DNA of 64,000 bases from NCBI GenBank assembly GCA_963580285.1, contig OY757026.1, positions 41,911,748 to 41,975,747 on the forward strand, read 5' to 3'. The DNA comes from Lucinisca nassula (Eukaryota > Mollusca > Bivalvia > Lucinida > Lucinidae). The notes below the pieces were generated by a model. It was not told the DNA's origin and ran no database searches. It was given only the letters and a program-made list of their open reading frames with translations. Positions 31,220 through 41,450 of the stretch are shown in pieces; position 1 is the first letter of the stretch, and every line of letters begins with the position of its first letter. Both the position numbers and the translations under genes were made by a program.

Positions 31220-31735
31220 GTTTGAGACTATATGCCGGTGCTGTCGACCCGGAATTTATTCTGATGGATGATAATGCCAGTCCCCACCGTGCCAACGTCA
31301 CTGATGCCTATCTGGAACGTGAGACAGTCGTTCGTATGGACTGGCCTGCTCGATCACCGGACTTAAATCCGATTGAGCATGTGTGCGACATGCTACAGCG
31401 TGCTGTTTCAGCCCGTCATGTGCAGCCGAGGTATTTACAGGAGCTCAAAGATGCATCGGTTGCTTAATGGAGGCTGATTCCACAAAACCGGATAGAGACT
31501 CTGTTTACGCTCATGCACAGGCGATGTGTTTTTTTTTTTTTTTTTTTTTTTTTTTTTGGTTTGGGTTTTACGGCCCTTTAAAGATTATTTCACTCATATC
31601 GAGCCGATCGTTAATCAGAGGTGGGCGAAAACCGGAGTACCCGGAGAAAAACCACCTGACCTTCCGTTGCAGGACTTGGACAGGCGATGTCGTGCTGTAT
31701 TGGATGTCATACACATTTTAGGCACGTTTGTCTAA
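31220..31735 (+). pseudogene. Tc1-like transposase, C-terminal part
   Basis: RLYAGAVDPEFILMDDNASP carries the second catalytic aspartate, and RSPDLNPIEHV the catalytic glutamate (DD34E-type spacing). C replaces the usual W after HV. A frameshift near 31465 precedes the WRLIPQNRIETLF-like end. The frame continues across a SINE insertion (31528-31679) to HRRCRAVLDVIHILGTFV and stop near 31733. It continues the fragment ending at 25105. Confidence 0.75.
31528..31679 (-). mobile_element. SINE family S1, 5'-truncated, with target duplications
   Basis: A poly-T run (tail) at 31529-31557 is followed by the reverse-complement S1 body: GGTTTGGGTTTTACGGCCCT, AGCCGATCGTTAATCAGAGG, ACCGGAGTACCCGGAGAAAA, CTTCCGTTGCAGGACTTGG. 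The tRNA head is missing. ACAGGCGATGT occurs at 31517-31527 and 31680-31690 as an exact 11-bp target duplication. Confidence 0.9.
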
Positions 31736-31944
31736 ACAAATTTGGAAATTTGTGAAAAATGTCCAAATTCCTTCATGTTACGGCAAATTTTGTGGTTGTT
31801 GTTGTCATGCTTGAATGCAGTGCCAGTTGACAAAATCAATCACTAGTCTTTGTGAAGAATATGTTTTTCTATCATTATGTTTCAAATTTGGATTCAGCTG
31901 ATTAATTTATCCAAAATTTATTTTGCATTAAAAAGTGATCCCTG

Positions 31945-32012
31945 GTATATATAAAGTCATTGTCGGACTGTTTGACATTATGATAACTCGCCCATGTGGG
32001 ATAATGTTTTTT
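31945..32012 (+). repeat. dispersed ~65-bp repeat (copy also at 37638)
   Basis: GTATATATAAAGTCATTGTC, then TTTGACATTATGATAACTCG and CCCATGTGGGATAA. The same sequence, with a 15-bp insert, is at 37638-37714 in the same orientation. Weaker forms at about 44930 suggest a dispersed family rather than a strict element end. Confidence 0.6.
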
Positions 32013-32099
32013 ATCTCGTCTCCTCTGATGTAAGGGAAAGGATCACTACAGAGGGGTGACGAGATCCCCTATGCTTGTGAACCCCATCTTGCTGCTTGT

Positions 32100-32318
32100 C
32101 CGCAATTGAATCAGCGCATGAAAACAGGGGTGGCCACCCCAGAGCTGTCCAAGATGGAAATCCAACAATTCAGTTGGCAAACCAATCCGGGCCAACCTAG
32201 GACCAACAGTTGTAGGTTCGATAATCTGAGCCCAACAAAAAATTGTTCATTTCTACTGTAAAATGGATAAAGGATCGGGCCACCCCTGCATGCATGCGCT
32301 ATTTCCTAATTGTTGTAA
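32100..32318. mobile_element. foldback element
   Basis: Arms GCAATTGAATCAGCGCATGA, AAACAGGGGTGGCC (32102-32135) and GGCCACCCCTGCATGCATGC, GCTATTTCCTAATTG (32280-32315). Confidence 0.6.
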
Positions 32319-32790
32319 AACACGAAACAACCAACACAGTGTTGCTTCTTGGGATACAACTATGGTGTATCCAATGTATTAATCAAATGCATGTCTAGCC
32401 AATATAATTCTTGTATTTGCATGGATAATTTCAATGGCTATTCAAACAACAAAGATAAATGGCATAAACATCAACTGAATTTTATTTGTTGCATTTACCA
32501 ATTTGAGTGTTTCCAAAACAATTCTAATAATGGATTTGGTATCAATTCAAAGTTCAGGCAAATACCAAATTAAGAACTAATTTATCTTGCCTACTGGAGA
32601 ATGTAGATGGGGCAACAATACTGCCATCTAACCTTGGCGCAAGCATGCCTAGCCTTTAACCGTTGCTTTACAACCAGGCAAGGTTTGCCCCATCAGAAAT
32701 AAAACAAAATCAGCACACTGATATGGTCATTCAATTTACCATTTAGAAAGTAGAAATAAGAATCATCGCCATGAACACAATAACTATCAA
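32319..32790. other. no gene; small inverted repeat at 32606-32694
   Basis: GATGGGGCAA at 32606 pairs with TTGCCCCATC at 32685 around a 70-base loop with further partial pairing (ACTGCC / CCAGGC). Otherwise nothing recognised. Confidence 0.4.
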
Positions 32791-33000
32791 TACAGTAAAA
32801 TTCCGCTATTAAGCCCACCTAAAATTAAGACTATTTCTGCTTTAAAAGGCTTATTTAGTGGGTTGTAGTTATTCTTTCTTTGTGCTTTATGCATACACTG
32901 TCGTCTGTTCAGAGACCATCTTTGGGACTGCTCAAAAATGGTCTTAAAGACCACTTTTGAACAGTCCCAAAGCAGGTCTTAACATAGGAATTTCACTGTA
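32791..33000. mobile_element. MITE family C, TA-flanked with palindromic centre
   Basis: Begins TACAGTAAAATTCC and ends GGAATTTCACTGTA, inverted repeats consistent with a TA target duplication. The centre is a long hairpin: GGGACTGCTCAAAAATGGTC / GACCACTTTTGAACAGTCCC around TTAAA. A truncated relative begins at 56026. No coding capacity; probably mobilised by a Tc1/mariner-type transposase. Confidence 0.75.
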
Positions 33001-33592
33001 TTTCCCTTTTAAAGATGTACATAAGATGGTGAGGTCATCGGCAAACGCAAACAACCCCTCTTAGGCCATAACTCTTACTCTAACATTTCTTGTATTATTG
33101 AGTATGTCCCCCTTTCATGTTGCTAAGGGTGCCTTGTTCATGAAAAAAATAATACACTGCTCAGGAGGCATAATCCCTACCAAAAAGCCATATCTGATAG
33201 TCCTATCTGTACCTAGGGGCATCAGCAAACACAGACAACCCTCTAAAGCCATCGGCAAATGCAAACAACCCATACTCATAATACATTATATACCTTATTG
33301 TGTTTTGCCCATGTTCTAAAACCCGATGATGAACTATCCATAAAAATCCAATGTTCCTAATAAAAGCTAATCTTGAACAAGCAGGAACAATACTGAAGAA
33401 CAGTTTTACATGCATGTAAAAATTTTGCCATGTAATACATTACCCATTCCCATAATCGTAATGCAGCAATTAGAAAGACACATTATGATGATCAAAGGTT
33501 AAAGCCGGCAAACGCAGACTCCATATTTATCTGTTAGTATCTATTAGCAATTAATACTGCACTAAACAGGGATATTCAGGAGCCATTGCGTA
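33001..33592. other. no gene; short dispersed words
   Basis: CATCGGCAAACGCAAACAAC (about 33037), a near copy at 33221 and GCCATCGGCAAATGCAAACA (about 33248) repeat irregularly. No coding signal. Lies downstream of the recombinase end of the DIRS-like element and could be its 3' non-coding part. Confidence 0.4.
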
Positions 33593-34440
33593 TCATGCTG
33601 AAAACATCCTTAGATACTTCCTAAACGCATTACTATTCCAGCGCCCTAGGGACCGAATTACTGTGTCTGAAAAACCTAGCTCTGTCTTGTGAGAGGCAGC
33701 CCCTATTGGAAAGCTGTGGCCACAAAACCCGAGTGATTTGTATAGCTGCTTGTCGAAAACGGCCCTCGAAATAGGATTTCCTGGAACAGTACAAAAGAGA
33801 GGACGATCAGCTGGGCCTCTGAGATGCAAATATTCAGTTATGGCTGTGACAGCACAACAGGTGGCTGATCATCTTCCCACACATATAACATGTGGCCTTT
33901 TAGAAAGGTTGTATTTAAAATGGTTGAATGAGACTTCAAGCTGCTGAACACCCCGCCCCCAAACTAACTTCACATCCGACAATTGAATGGCGGGTTGTTT
34001 CCCAGAACTTGATGCTATTTCCCCGATACGAACAAAGGTATCGAAAGCGAATAAGAACATTGCTCTGTACAAAACATACCCATACATTGATGCTGCTGTC
34101 GATTCCAAAAACCCCACTAAGCTGTTCAAAATGGGTACTGTGATGGGCAATCGAATATCATAGGATGGACGCAAACGATATGCGCCAGCTGTTAATTTGC
34201 GAACTAAAAATGATTCAATACGGTCCTCGAACCCTCGTTTTTTATGTATGTAGGATATAGCAGATAAATATGTGGACAATGTCTTTGGGGCACAGCCCTT
34301 ATGGTACAAATAGGCCAAAAATAATGAGTCCTGTGAAATTGTCGAGGGCAATACATACCTGGCCTGTAATATGTTGGAAATGATTTTTTTTCAAACTCAA
34401 GGACAGCTTTTGCGTATATTTTGCTAGTAGAAGGAGCTAA
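33593..34440 (-). pseudogene. tyrosine recombinase (DIRS-like YR)
   Basis: The N-terminal part (34351-33869) has HKGCAPKTLSTYLSAISYIH, a SAM-like core-binding segment, then FLFAFDTFVRIGEIAS, where an arginine in the RIGE context matches the first catalytic arginine of recombinases (usually R-x-G-E). The C-terminal frame (33829-33593) has LGFCGHSFPIGAASHKTELG and IRSLGRWNSNAFRKYLR. The H-x-x-R motif reads H-S-F-P, so the second catalytic arginine is replaced by proline; the tyrosine in RKYLR remains. A frameshift near 33868 splits the protein. Inactive. Confidence 0.75.
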
Positions 34441-34448
34441 GGATGCAT

Positions 34449-35253
34449 TCAGGAGGATGTCAAAGCTTTCCAAAACTCTGTTGGCATCAGACTTACTGGT
34501 GTCGGCGTTGGGTAAGGATGGCTGTTGGGACACAAAGCGTTGAATCTCTGCACCTGTTGACGAGACAGACAATCCGCTGAAGTATTTTCTGACCCCATTA
34601 CGAACAACGAACGAAACAGAACATTGTGCTTCATGCACTGAAATACCAAAGCCCTAATCAAATGCATAACGTCAGTATCCCGTGAGTTTTTTGTTAAGAA
34701 TTGAAACCAAACCCTCATTGTCTGTATGACAAATTATGCAGTAATCGCGCCATAGGTGACCCCTAACATGGACAGCGAGGACAATTGGATAGCGCTGTAA
34801 GAATGTTATATGAAAACGTTGCCAATCGGTAGGAAAGAGGCCATACATCCAGGATGACCCAAATATTGCCCTTAAACCTAAAGATTTTGCTGCATCTGTA
34901 TGCATATGAAGAGCAACGTTTGAAACCATATTGTCTGAAATAAACATGGATTTACTATTGAACTGTTCAACGCATGAGCACCAAGTCGTAAGACCCTTTC
35001 GAGCCTCACTGCTAAGCCCAACATAATAAAATGGCTGTTCCACTCCTAATGTCAAGTTAAACAGTCGCCGACGAAAGGCTCTGCCACTCACTACAACCAA
35101 GCTGCAAGACTTGAGATAGCCTAAGAGTGCCTGAAGCTCCCGTAATTTGCAGGACCTCCTACTAAGAAATTCCCTTAGCAAGTTCAAGCATTTTACAACT
35201 TTCTCCCCTGGCAGCCTAGCCTCCATCGTACACGAATCAAAGGTTATGCCCAC
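34449..35253 (-). pseudogene. DIRS-like RNase H region
   Basis: Minus frame: MGITFDSCTMEARLPGEKVV, LRELQALLGYLKSCSLVVVS (connection segment typical of DIRS RT-RNase H), then MHTDAAKSLGLRAIFGSSWM with an aspartate where RNase H begins (usually T-D-A/S), and ICHTDNEGLVSILNKK. After a frame change comes MHLIRALVFQCMKHNVLFRS, then SENTSADCLSRQQVQRF, the conserved D-x-L-S-R end of this class. Confidence 0.7.
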
Positions 35254-35356
35254 AAACTACAGCTCAGTTCTTGGAAAATATGTTTTGTCATTGGCAACGG
35301 GGAAACCTAATTCCGCACAGAGTTTCAGGAACTGCAAAATATTATCTAGACAAACT

Positions 35357-35870
35357 TCATAAGTTGCAACCGTGAAAAAACAAATCATCCACTATATGGA
35401 CCATGTTGGAACAACCAAACTTATGCTCGGCTATCCGTTGCAGAACCGAACTGACAACCTCAAATATTCTGCCCCTGCTTAAACAACGATCAAAGTAATA
35501 CCGGCCCTGCCAAGAAAAACCGAGGGGTTCATAGTCATGGGGACTGACGAGAACTAACCAAAGGACACTCCTCAAATCCGTTTTAGCCATATATCATCCT
35601 CTTCCACACTGCTTGACTAATGCGATTGCATCGTCGATACCTGTATAGGACACCGTAGAGCACCTGCCTGGAATGTTTGAATTTATGGACGTCCCCGCCC
35701 CACTTGGACAGGACAAATGATGAGTAAGCCGATATTCCCCTGGAGTTGTCTTCTCCACCAGACCCAATGGGTACAGTTTCAAACTAGGGAATGGAAGATC
35801 CTTAAATGACCCCACAGTGCGACACTCCTTCAGCTCTTTCTGCAGCTTAGCAATGTCAGCCTGTTGATTG
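35357..35870 (-). pseudogene. DIRS-like reverse transcriptase
   Basis: PFPSLKLYPLGLVEKTTPGE followed by YRLTHHLSCPSG is the canonical start of DIRS RT. AIALVKQCGRG precedes a stop/frameshift, then MAKTDLRSVLWLVLVSPHDY (motif A aspartate), GFSWQGRYYFDRCLSRGRIF and CSNMVHIVDDLFF (HIVDD active-site box). The expected CLPMGC box is altered to CLSRGR. Two frameshifts. Confidence 0.72.
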
Positions 35871-35883
35871 GCTGATCTTAAAT

Positions 35884-36110
35884 TGTTTCAATATGTTCTA
35901 TAAAGGGTTATCCTTTGGAAGCAAGGAATACACCACAACACTGAAAAGTATAGGGTGTACATGTTTTCTGGGCCAGACTAGCTAGTTTCGGCCAATTAGG
36001 CCTCATCAGTGATCCTCAGATATTTTCAAAATTCCACAATGGAATCAATGGTCCCAAAGGACAAGAAAATATAATCTACACTATGATGTAAGACAGAGAG
36101 ACGTTTTACC
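35884..36110 (-). mobile_element. hammerhead-ribozyme unit inserted in the DIRS-like element
   Basis: Reverse-complement unit of the 3029-3702 type: GTTCTATAAAGGGTTATCCT, GAAGCAAGGAATACACCAC, the ribozyme, AAAATTCCACAATGGAATCA, AGGACAAGAAAATATAATCT and GAGACGTTTTACCGCCGCC. Confidence 0.7.
35970..36015 (-). ncRNA. hammerhead ribozyme, stem I weakened
   Basis: Minus strand: GGATCA, CTGATGA, stem II GGCC/GGCC, GAAA, CTA-GC-TAG, TC, TGGCCC. The core is intact. Stem I GGATCA/TGGCCC has one A-C mismatch and one G-U pair. Confidence 0.8.
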
Positions 36111-36429
36111 GCCGCCTGAGGCCCCCGCTCGCCCTCAAAGCCAACACTTAAACCTTTTGTAAGGCCATATACTTATACTTAACTGCGGGATATCCAATTA
36201 AAAGTTTTGCGAACCTGTCGACAATAACAGGCGTTGGAAGTTGCCCATTAGGGCTTAGATTTTGGTCTGTTTGTCCCCTCCATTAAACTGGTTTGGGCTT
36301 GGGCTACCTTGACCCTTCTGTCCTCCACTTGTACCCGAGACATTATTCCCATCCCCCCTGGGTCGGCTGTCTGTTGGATATCGCTTGCCTCTATTCCAGT
36401 ATCTAAACATAGGATGCTGTCCCCCACAT

Positions 36430-37580
36430 CTACGGGAATAGGCGCATCCAGAACAGTTTTGTCCCCTGTTGTATTTGAAGCATGAAATGAAATCGATTTT
36501 TATTTGGTTGTTGGAAAATGAACCTTTCTTGGCGAAAAAACTGCCGCTTATTCAAAGCCAAAAAGAATAGCTCATCCTCCCGTTGATCCCACCTGTATTT
36601 CAAAGAAGTTGTATTTGCTTTAAGCTTACGGAACTGTCTATCATAACTATACCAAGCACCCCGCTCATTTGTAATTCCCCCAAACAGACTAATGTAGGAA
36701 GCTAATGCCTCCGCCTCCTGTGGGTATTTTAAACGATTAACAGATGAGTAAACAGAAAATGCGTCAGTCCATTGTTCTCTAGTCCGGAACTTCTTCTTGG
36801 TACGAATAGGCGCAGCTGAAACCTTCCCAGGTTTAATGTTAAAAAGCACATCATCAGGCTCATCCTTCTGCATGGTGGACAGCTCGACAAATTCGCACCG
36901 CCAAATCTTCTCCTTCTTCTTTAAGGGTACCATAGCATGTAGAGGCAACTTTGACGGGACGTATGTCGGCTCGTCCAACCAACAAGAGGAGGCTGTCCTG
37001 TTTTCCCCTACTGCACCCGCCAAAGTCTGTCCACCATACAATGTGCCAAATGTCTGTCCCATGGACTGTGACTGGATAGTAGACCCTGACTGTCCCGCAG
37101 GTTATGATTGACCATCCGTTAGCGCATTGCCACCAACTCCTGACTGCCCCTCCGGTTGAGATTCACTTATCGACCGTGATTGGTCCATATGCTCTGTAGA
37201 TGCTCCCTTATCTGACTGCCTGATGGACTGTTCCATTGAATGTGAAACATCGGTAGACTGAGAATGGTCCTGAGATTGTTAATGTCCACTGGACTGAATT
37301 GAAGCAGCAATTACTGGGGCAAGCGTTTTTCCCCCAGTTCCTGGGCCAGTGTCTTGACATCCACAGACAATGTACAGCTGTTAGCTTCACTATTGGTAGT
37401 GTGTTCATTCACATTACGATCATTTTGGAGTCCCGCAGGCACTGCAGTATTATCCGTCTATACCGATCTTTGCAACCGTCTAGCTCTGCGAGTCCGCATG
37501 TTAGATACGGCCGACGCGAGCCACCTTCCATCATCATCTGTACCGCTTGACCGAGTTCTGGCCCGACTCCTGCGCTCCAT
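36430..37580 (-). pseudogene. DIRS-like gag-type ORF1
   Basis: The start ATG is at 37580 (MERRSRARTRSSG). The first part is rich in S, Q and G with three in-frame stops (near 37450, 37278 and 37110). From 37062 the frame is open: MGQTFGTLYGGQTLAGAVGE, then EQWTDAFSVYSSVNRLKYPQ, EAEALASYISLFGGITNERG and AWYSYDRQFRKLKANTTSLK, the block typical of DIRS ORF1. The usual zinc knuckle is not seen. The nucleotide run to 36430 is followed by a P/G-rich region before the hammerhead unit. Confidence 0.65.
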
Positions 37581-37637
37581 CCTGAAAAACATTTTTAAAA
37601 CAAATTTTGAATTTTCATCCACATCAAACTTTGAGTT

Positions 37638-37714
37638 GTATATATAAAGTCATTGTCGGATTTTCTTGTTCCAAATGTTTGACATTATGATAACTCGCCC
37701 ATGTTGGATAACGT
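37638..37714 (+). repeat. dispersed ~65-bp repeat (copy of 31945)
   Basis: GTATATATAAAGTCATTGTC, TTTGACATTATGATAACTCG and CCCATGTTGGATAA. Together with 31945-32012 it brackets the DIRS-like remnant. Confidence 0.55.
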
Positions 37715-38640
37715 TTTCTTTTACTACAAACTTCGTTTTAGCTGTAAATTCTATTTCTGGCACTGCTGTCAAATGTTTCCTTTTTGTGGCTCGAGCTTTT
37801 TGATTGACTAAATTCTTTAAGGTCACTGATATTATCCTTTACACATTAATTCTAACTGCAGTTGCTTACATGATCTATTAAATGAACTCTGCATTTTTCT
37901 TGCAGTTCAGTAAGAGGTAAGGATTTGTAGGTCATATTTATATTGACAGCAATTAAAAGGTTTTCCATAGACACTTTGTGAGAAAAAAAAATAAAAGACT
38001 GGTTCTGATTATTTTGGATACAATATTTAAAGATCATTTGCCTGATATTATAAGGCTGCGTAAAGATCATAGTGGAGTGGGAAGTTGTGTTTAAAAAACT
38101 TGCCAACATGTACATTTTGCTGTTACCTGACTTTGGAGGGAAGCAATTCAACATGCTACATTAAGATAAATATATAGCAGTGATTTTTAGGTGCGAGTCC
38201 CGAGTCCTGTACTCATATTTTTCTGAGGGGACTCACACTTTATGACTCGCAAAATTCAGGAATACATGTTTTGTAGTGGACTCAGGACTCACTTGAATTC
38301 ACCCTAGTGAATCAAAGGGACACATGGGTATAAAATTGTAAATAAATCACTGATATAGCTGTCCATCAGATATAGTTTTGTCATGTTTCTTGTAATAGTG
38401 TTTAGTTATTTGTTTCAAATTAAGTTTATAACAGTTAATTGAAAAGGACTGAAAACAATTTGCTGTGTAAATGAGAATATGTTGTAAAAAATGGTATTTC
38501 TCTAACGATACAACTGCAGGTAAAGTGCTGCTAAACGGCATGCTAAGTTACTAAATTAACCTTATTTTTCCTGACAAAAAGTCGGATTTACAAGGGCATT
38601 ACATGAGCATGTCAACATGATGAAAATTAAGCCAATGTTG
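37715..38640. other. no gene seen
   Basis: AT-rich. A minus-strand frame of 100 codons at 37852-38154 has no splice support or recognisable motif. ACTCGGGACTC-like words near 38190-38310 form a weak inverted repeat. Confidence 0.4.
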
Positions 38641-38649
38641 TTTGTTTGA

Positions 38650-39400
38650 ATTTACATAAATAATAATAATTTTTATAATAAAACAATGATGATACTATAT
38701 TAATTATACTGTTACTACTTTTTCTACTACTGCTACTATTATTGGGCCCCCGCCGATCGGGGCTTGAAGAAATAGATTGGGCTGCACGATGCTTCCACGC
38801 AGAGCTGAAACTGACCGCACATGGGTACAGGTAAACCGCTAAGGCGGTCTTAGCCTGCCCAGGCAAAGCGATGTGAGTCGAACCGTCCCTATATATAAAC
38901 CCGTTTGTTTTGTTTTGGCGGCAGGGTTTGAGATACAATTTCATCTCAATATCGGGTAAAAGTCTCACAAATTGGAAGCAACGTCTCCAAAATGACCTTA
39001 ATAATGTTGTCAGGAATATAAAATCTCAATACAAACAAACAAATCACTACTACTGATGATACTACTTATAATAACCAAAATAATAATCTTAAAAAAAACG
39101 ATGACAATAATAATTACACTTTTTCTACTACTCCAACTACTACAACTCAGTACTGCTATATTAATAATAATAACAATAATAATAATCAAAACGATGGTTA
39201 TAATAATTATATCTTGCTACTACTACTACTGCTTCTATCACTGTACAACTACCACTACTTCAACTATTATTATTTTAATTATTATTACCGAGATGACAAT
39301 AAAGTGGATAAACACTAGCTTATATTGTTTGTTGGAAAGAACATTTAACAATAACTCTTATAATATTCGTTAAAACAAACGATGATAATAATAATAATGT
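38650..39400. repeat. imperfect ATT/ACT trinucleotide-rich DNA
   Basis: Runs of TAATAATAATAA and CTACTACTACT separated by unique sequence, on both sides of a family B copy at 38747-39046. Frames here are low-complexity. Confidence 0.75.
38747..39046 (+). mobile_element. SINE-like dispersed family B copy
   Basis: CCCCGCCGATCGGGGCTTGA, GGGCTGCACGATGCTTCCAC, GCAGAGCTGAAACTGACCGC, TAAACCGCTAAGGCGGTCTT, GCAACGTCTCCAAAATGACC, tail CAATACAAACAAACAAA. Confidence 0.75.
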
Positions 39401-39432
39401 GTTGTTCTTGATGTTGGAAAAGAGGGTGTGTA

Positions 39433-39632
39433 TAGCTCTATTATTTTATTTTGGATAGCCAATTAGCCATTTTGTGGGAAAGTATCTGTCCTTTTGGCTT
39501 TCGGCTATTGATTTTTCCATTAGTGTCTAGCTGTTTCATGTTTGTGCTTCTTTCCCTTTGGTAGCTCTGATTGGAGATGTGGGTTAATTGTATCGATTCC
39601 TGATCATTGCCTTCACTTCGTTTTTGCTGAGT
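39433..39632 (+). mobile_element. Penelope-like element 3' tail fragment
   Basis: TTGGATAGCCAATTAGCCAT, TTTTGTGGGAAAGTATCTGT, CTTTCCCTTTGGTAGCTCTG and TTGTATCGATTCCTGATCAT: the last ~200 bp of the tail. Confidence 0.65.
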
Positions 39633-39938
39633 GTGCTTGACGGATTATAATTTCGCTAAGACTGTGCCCACTGATCAATTATGGTCGAATTCAACTCTGA
39701 TAAATATACATTGTTAAATTCAACACAGACCTACACGTCAATTAAGATATTCAATCCATGGAATTCAACAAAAACAAAAAAAATGCACAACAGGAATTTA
39801 ATACTGCAAATTCAGTGTTCATGTAATTCTAGTTTATAAGTTTAAAAACTAAATGGCTTAAATAATAAGATACCATTGCCTGTTTCTTTCCGAAATGGTG
39901 TAATGCAATCACAGTCGAGTCATTTCATATGGTACTTT

Positions 39939-40912
39939 TTATGCCCCCGCCATTCGAAGAATGGTGGAAGGGCATATAGCGTTGCCCCTGTCCGTCCGTT
40001 CGTCCGTCCGTCCGTCCGAAACTTAAACGCAGTCAGCGTTGCCCATGTCCGTTCGTTTGTCCGTCCGCCCGTCCGAAACTTAAACGCGAGCAATAACTAT
40101 CTTATTTCTGGATGGGTTTTGAAATTACTTTGTAGAAATGTTAACCATCATGAGACGATGTGTCACCTACAAAACCCAGGTCCGTACCTCCATGGTCAAG
40201 GTCTTACTTACAGGTCAAAGGTCCAAAAAGGGTCCGAAACTTAAACGCAGCCAATAGCTTTCTTATTCCCGGAAGGATTTTGAAATTACTTTGTAGAAAT
40301 GTTAACCATCATGAAACGAAGTGTCAGGTACAAAACCCAGGTCCACACCTCCAAGGTCAAGGCCATACTTAGAGGTCAAAGGTCAAAAAATGGTCCGAAA
40401 CTTAAACGCAGTCAATAACTTTCTTGTTTCTGGATGGATTTTGAAATTACTTGGCAGAAATGTTGGCCATCATGAGACAATCTGCCTCACACAAAACCAA
40501 GGTCCTTACCTCCAAGGTCAAGGTCATACTTAGAGGTGAAATGTAAAAAGGGTCCAAAACTTAACACCGGCAGTAACTTCCTATGGATTAATACGAACAT
40601 AGACTTATTTTCAGGCGGGGGCATCCGTGTCCTATGGACGCATTTTTTTTTTTTTTTTTTTTTTTTTGGTTTGGGTTTTACGGCCCTTTCAAGATTATTT
40701 CACTCATATCGAGCCGATCGTTAATCAGAGGTGGGCGAAAACCGGAGTACCCGGAGAAAAACCACCTGACCTTCCGTTGCAGAACTTGGCGTCTCACACG
40801 TGGCCCGAGCGAGGCTCGAACCTACGGCGGTGAGAGACCTAATGACTAAGAGTCAGCGCTCTTATCCACTAGGCCACGGAGGCCCGTTTATGGACGCATT
40901 TCTAGTCTTGTT
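39939..40912 (-). mobile_element. tandem-repeat-carrying element with a SINE in its 5' end
   Basis: The minus-strand 5' end (40912) is AACAAGACTAGAAATGCGTC, CATAGGACACGGATGCCCCC. The 3' end (39939) is a CCACCATTCTTCGAATGGCG hairpin followed by GGGGCATAA. Inside are a GGACGGAC-type tract (39985-40070) and three to four ~150-bp units (ACTTTGTAGAAATGTTAACC, ATCATGAGACGATGTGTC, CCTCCAAGGTCAAGGTCATA). The 5' hairpin is cut by the SINE at 40646-40888. Same shell as 3789-4602 but with a different array. Confidence 0.65.
40646..40888 (-). mobile_element. tRNA-derived SINE, family S1, full length
   Basis: The minus-strand tRNA-like head starts GGGCCTCCGTGGCCTAGTGG (box A) with GGTTCGAGCC (box B). The body is GACGCCAAGTTCTGCAACGG, TCTCCGGGTACTCCGGTTTT, CTCTGATTAACGATCGGCTC, and the tail is poly-A (poly-T at 40646-40667). 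The exact 13-bp target duplication TATGGACGCATTT is at 40633-40645 and 40889-40901. The CTCCGGGTACTCCGG motif recalls central domains of widespread invertebrate SINE superfamilies. Confidence 0.9.
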
Positions 40913-41300
40913 TATGTAAAGATCAAAGACATGATCTGAAATATTTTCACCATCACAATGTCCACCCAGCTAGATCAAGAGCCCACCCACTTGTCAGTGA
41001 TTGTCAATGTAATGTGTCATGATGATACATGTTCAAATTTACGTCATGTGTTGTACCGTTTTGAGGTCACAGAAGCAAAAGATGTCATACTTAGCTGCCA
41101 AACATGATTGAGTTGATAGTGCTTTGTGATAATCTTTGTACTTTCTTGCCATCAAAGACGTTGAGGTAAATCGAAATATTTTGATCTAACAATTAGGAAA
41201 TCAGTTTTTTTTAGTTGAGTGAAGAGAATGTTACAGCTAAATCAAAATGGGAATGACATTTTTTTTTAAAAAAAAAATGCACCATTTTTTATCTTTCCTT
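40913..41300. other. no gene seen
   Basis: Unique-looking AT-rich sequence without an exon or repeat call. Confidence 0.4.
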
Positions 41301-41309
41301 TGACAAATA

Positions 41310-41450
41310 TTGTTTGTGCTTGTTAGAACCCACCCCATTGAGGCGGTTCTAACAAGTGCCAACAACCTATATTTTTAGCAAAAATAATGAAATGAATATG
41401 TATCCTGGAAAAGCCCCCACTTTTCTCTATATAAAGTAGGGTTTACTATG
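41310..41450 (+). mobile_element. foldback MITE, family A, core
   Basis: TTGTTAGAACCCACCCCATT / GAGGCGGTTCTAACAAGTGC palindrome, AACCTATATTTTTAGCAAAA and CCCACTTTTCTCTATATAAA / GTAGGGTTTA. Ends missing. Confidence 0.65.

Larger units (their letters stand above)
24217..31944 (+). mobile_element. Tc1/mariner-like transposon, split by nested insertions
   Basis: Inferred ends: left AGGGATCACTTTTTATAC (about 24218) and right TTAAAAAGTGATCCCTG (ending 31944), which are inverted repeats of each other. The transposase N-terminal part (24437-25105) and C-terminal part (31220-31735) are separated by a Penelope-like element, and the C-terminal part is also cut by a SINE. Without insertions the Tc1 would be about 1.5 kb. 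Family: DDE transposases that cut and paste at TA sites. Confidence 0.65.
33593..37580 (-). mobile_element. DIRS-like tyrosine-recombinase retroelement, degraded
   Basis: Minus-strand order: gag-like ORF (37580-36430), RT (35870-35357), RNase H-like region (35253-34449), tyrosine recombinase (34440-33593). RT followed by a tyrosine recombinase instead of an integrase is diagnostic of the DIRS order, whose members integrate by recombination and use inverted or split direct repeats. Multiple stops and frameshifts, plus a hammerhead unit at 35884-36110 between gag and RT. Confidence 0.75.

Noticed and set aside
31189..31467. Intact Tc1 transposase gene
   Set aside because: Only the C-terminal third is here, with a frameshift and a SINE. 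The rest lies 6 kb away beyond the Penelope insertion.
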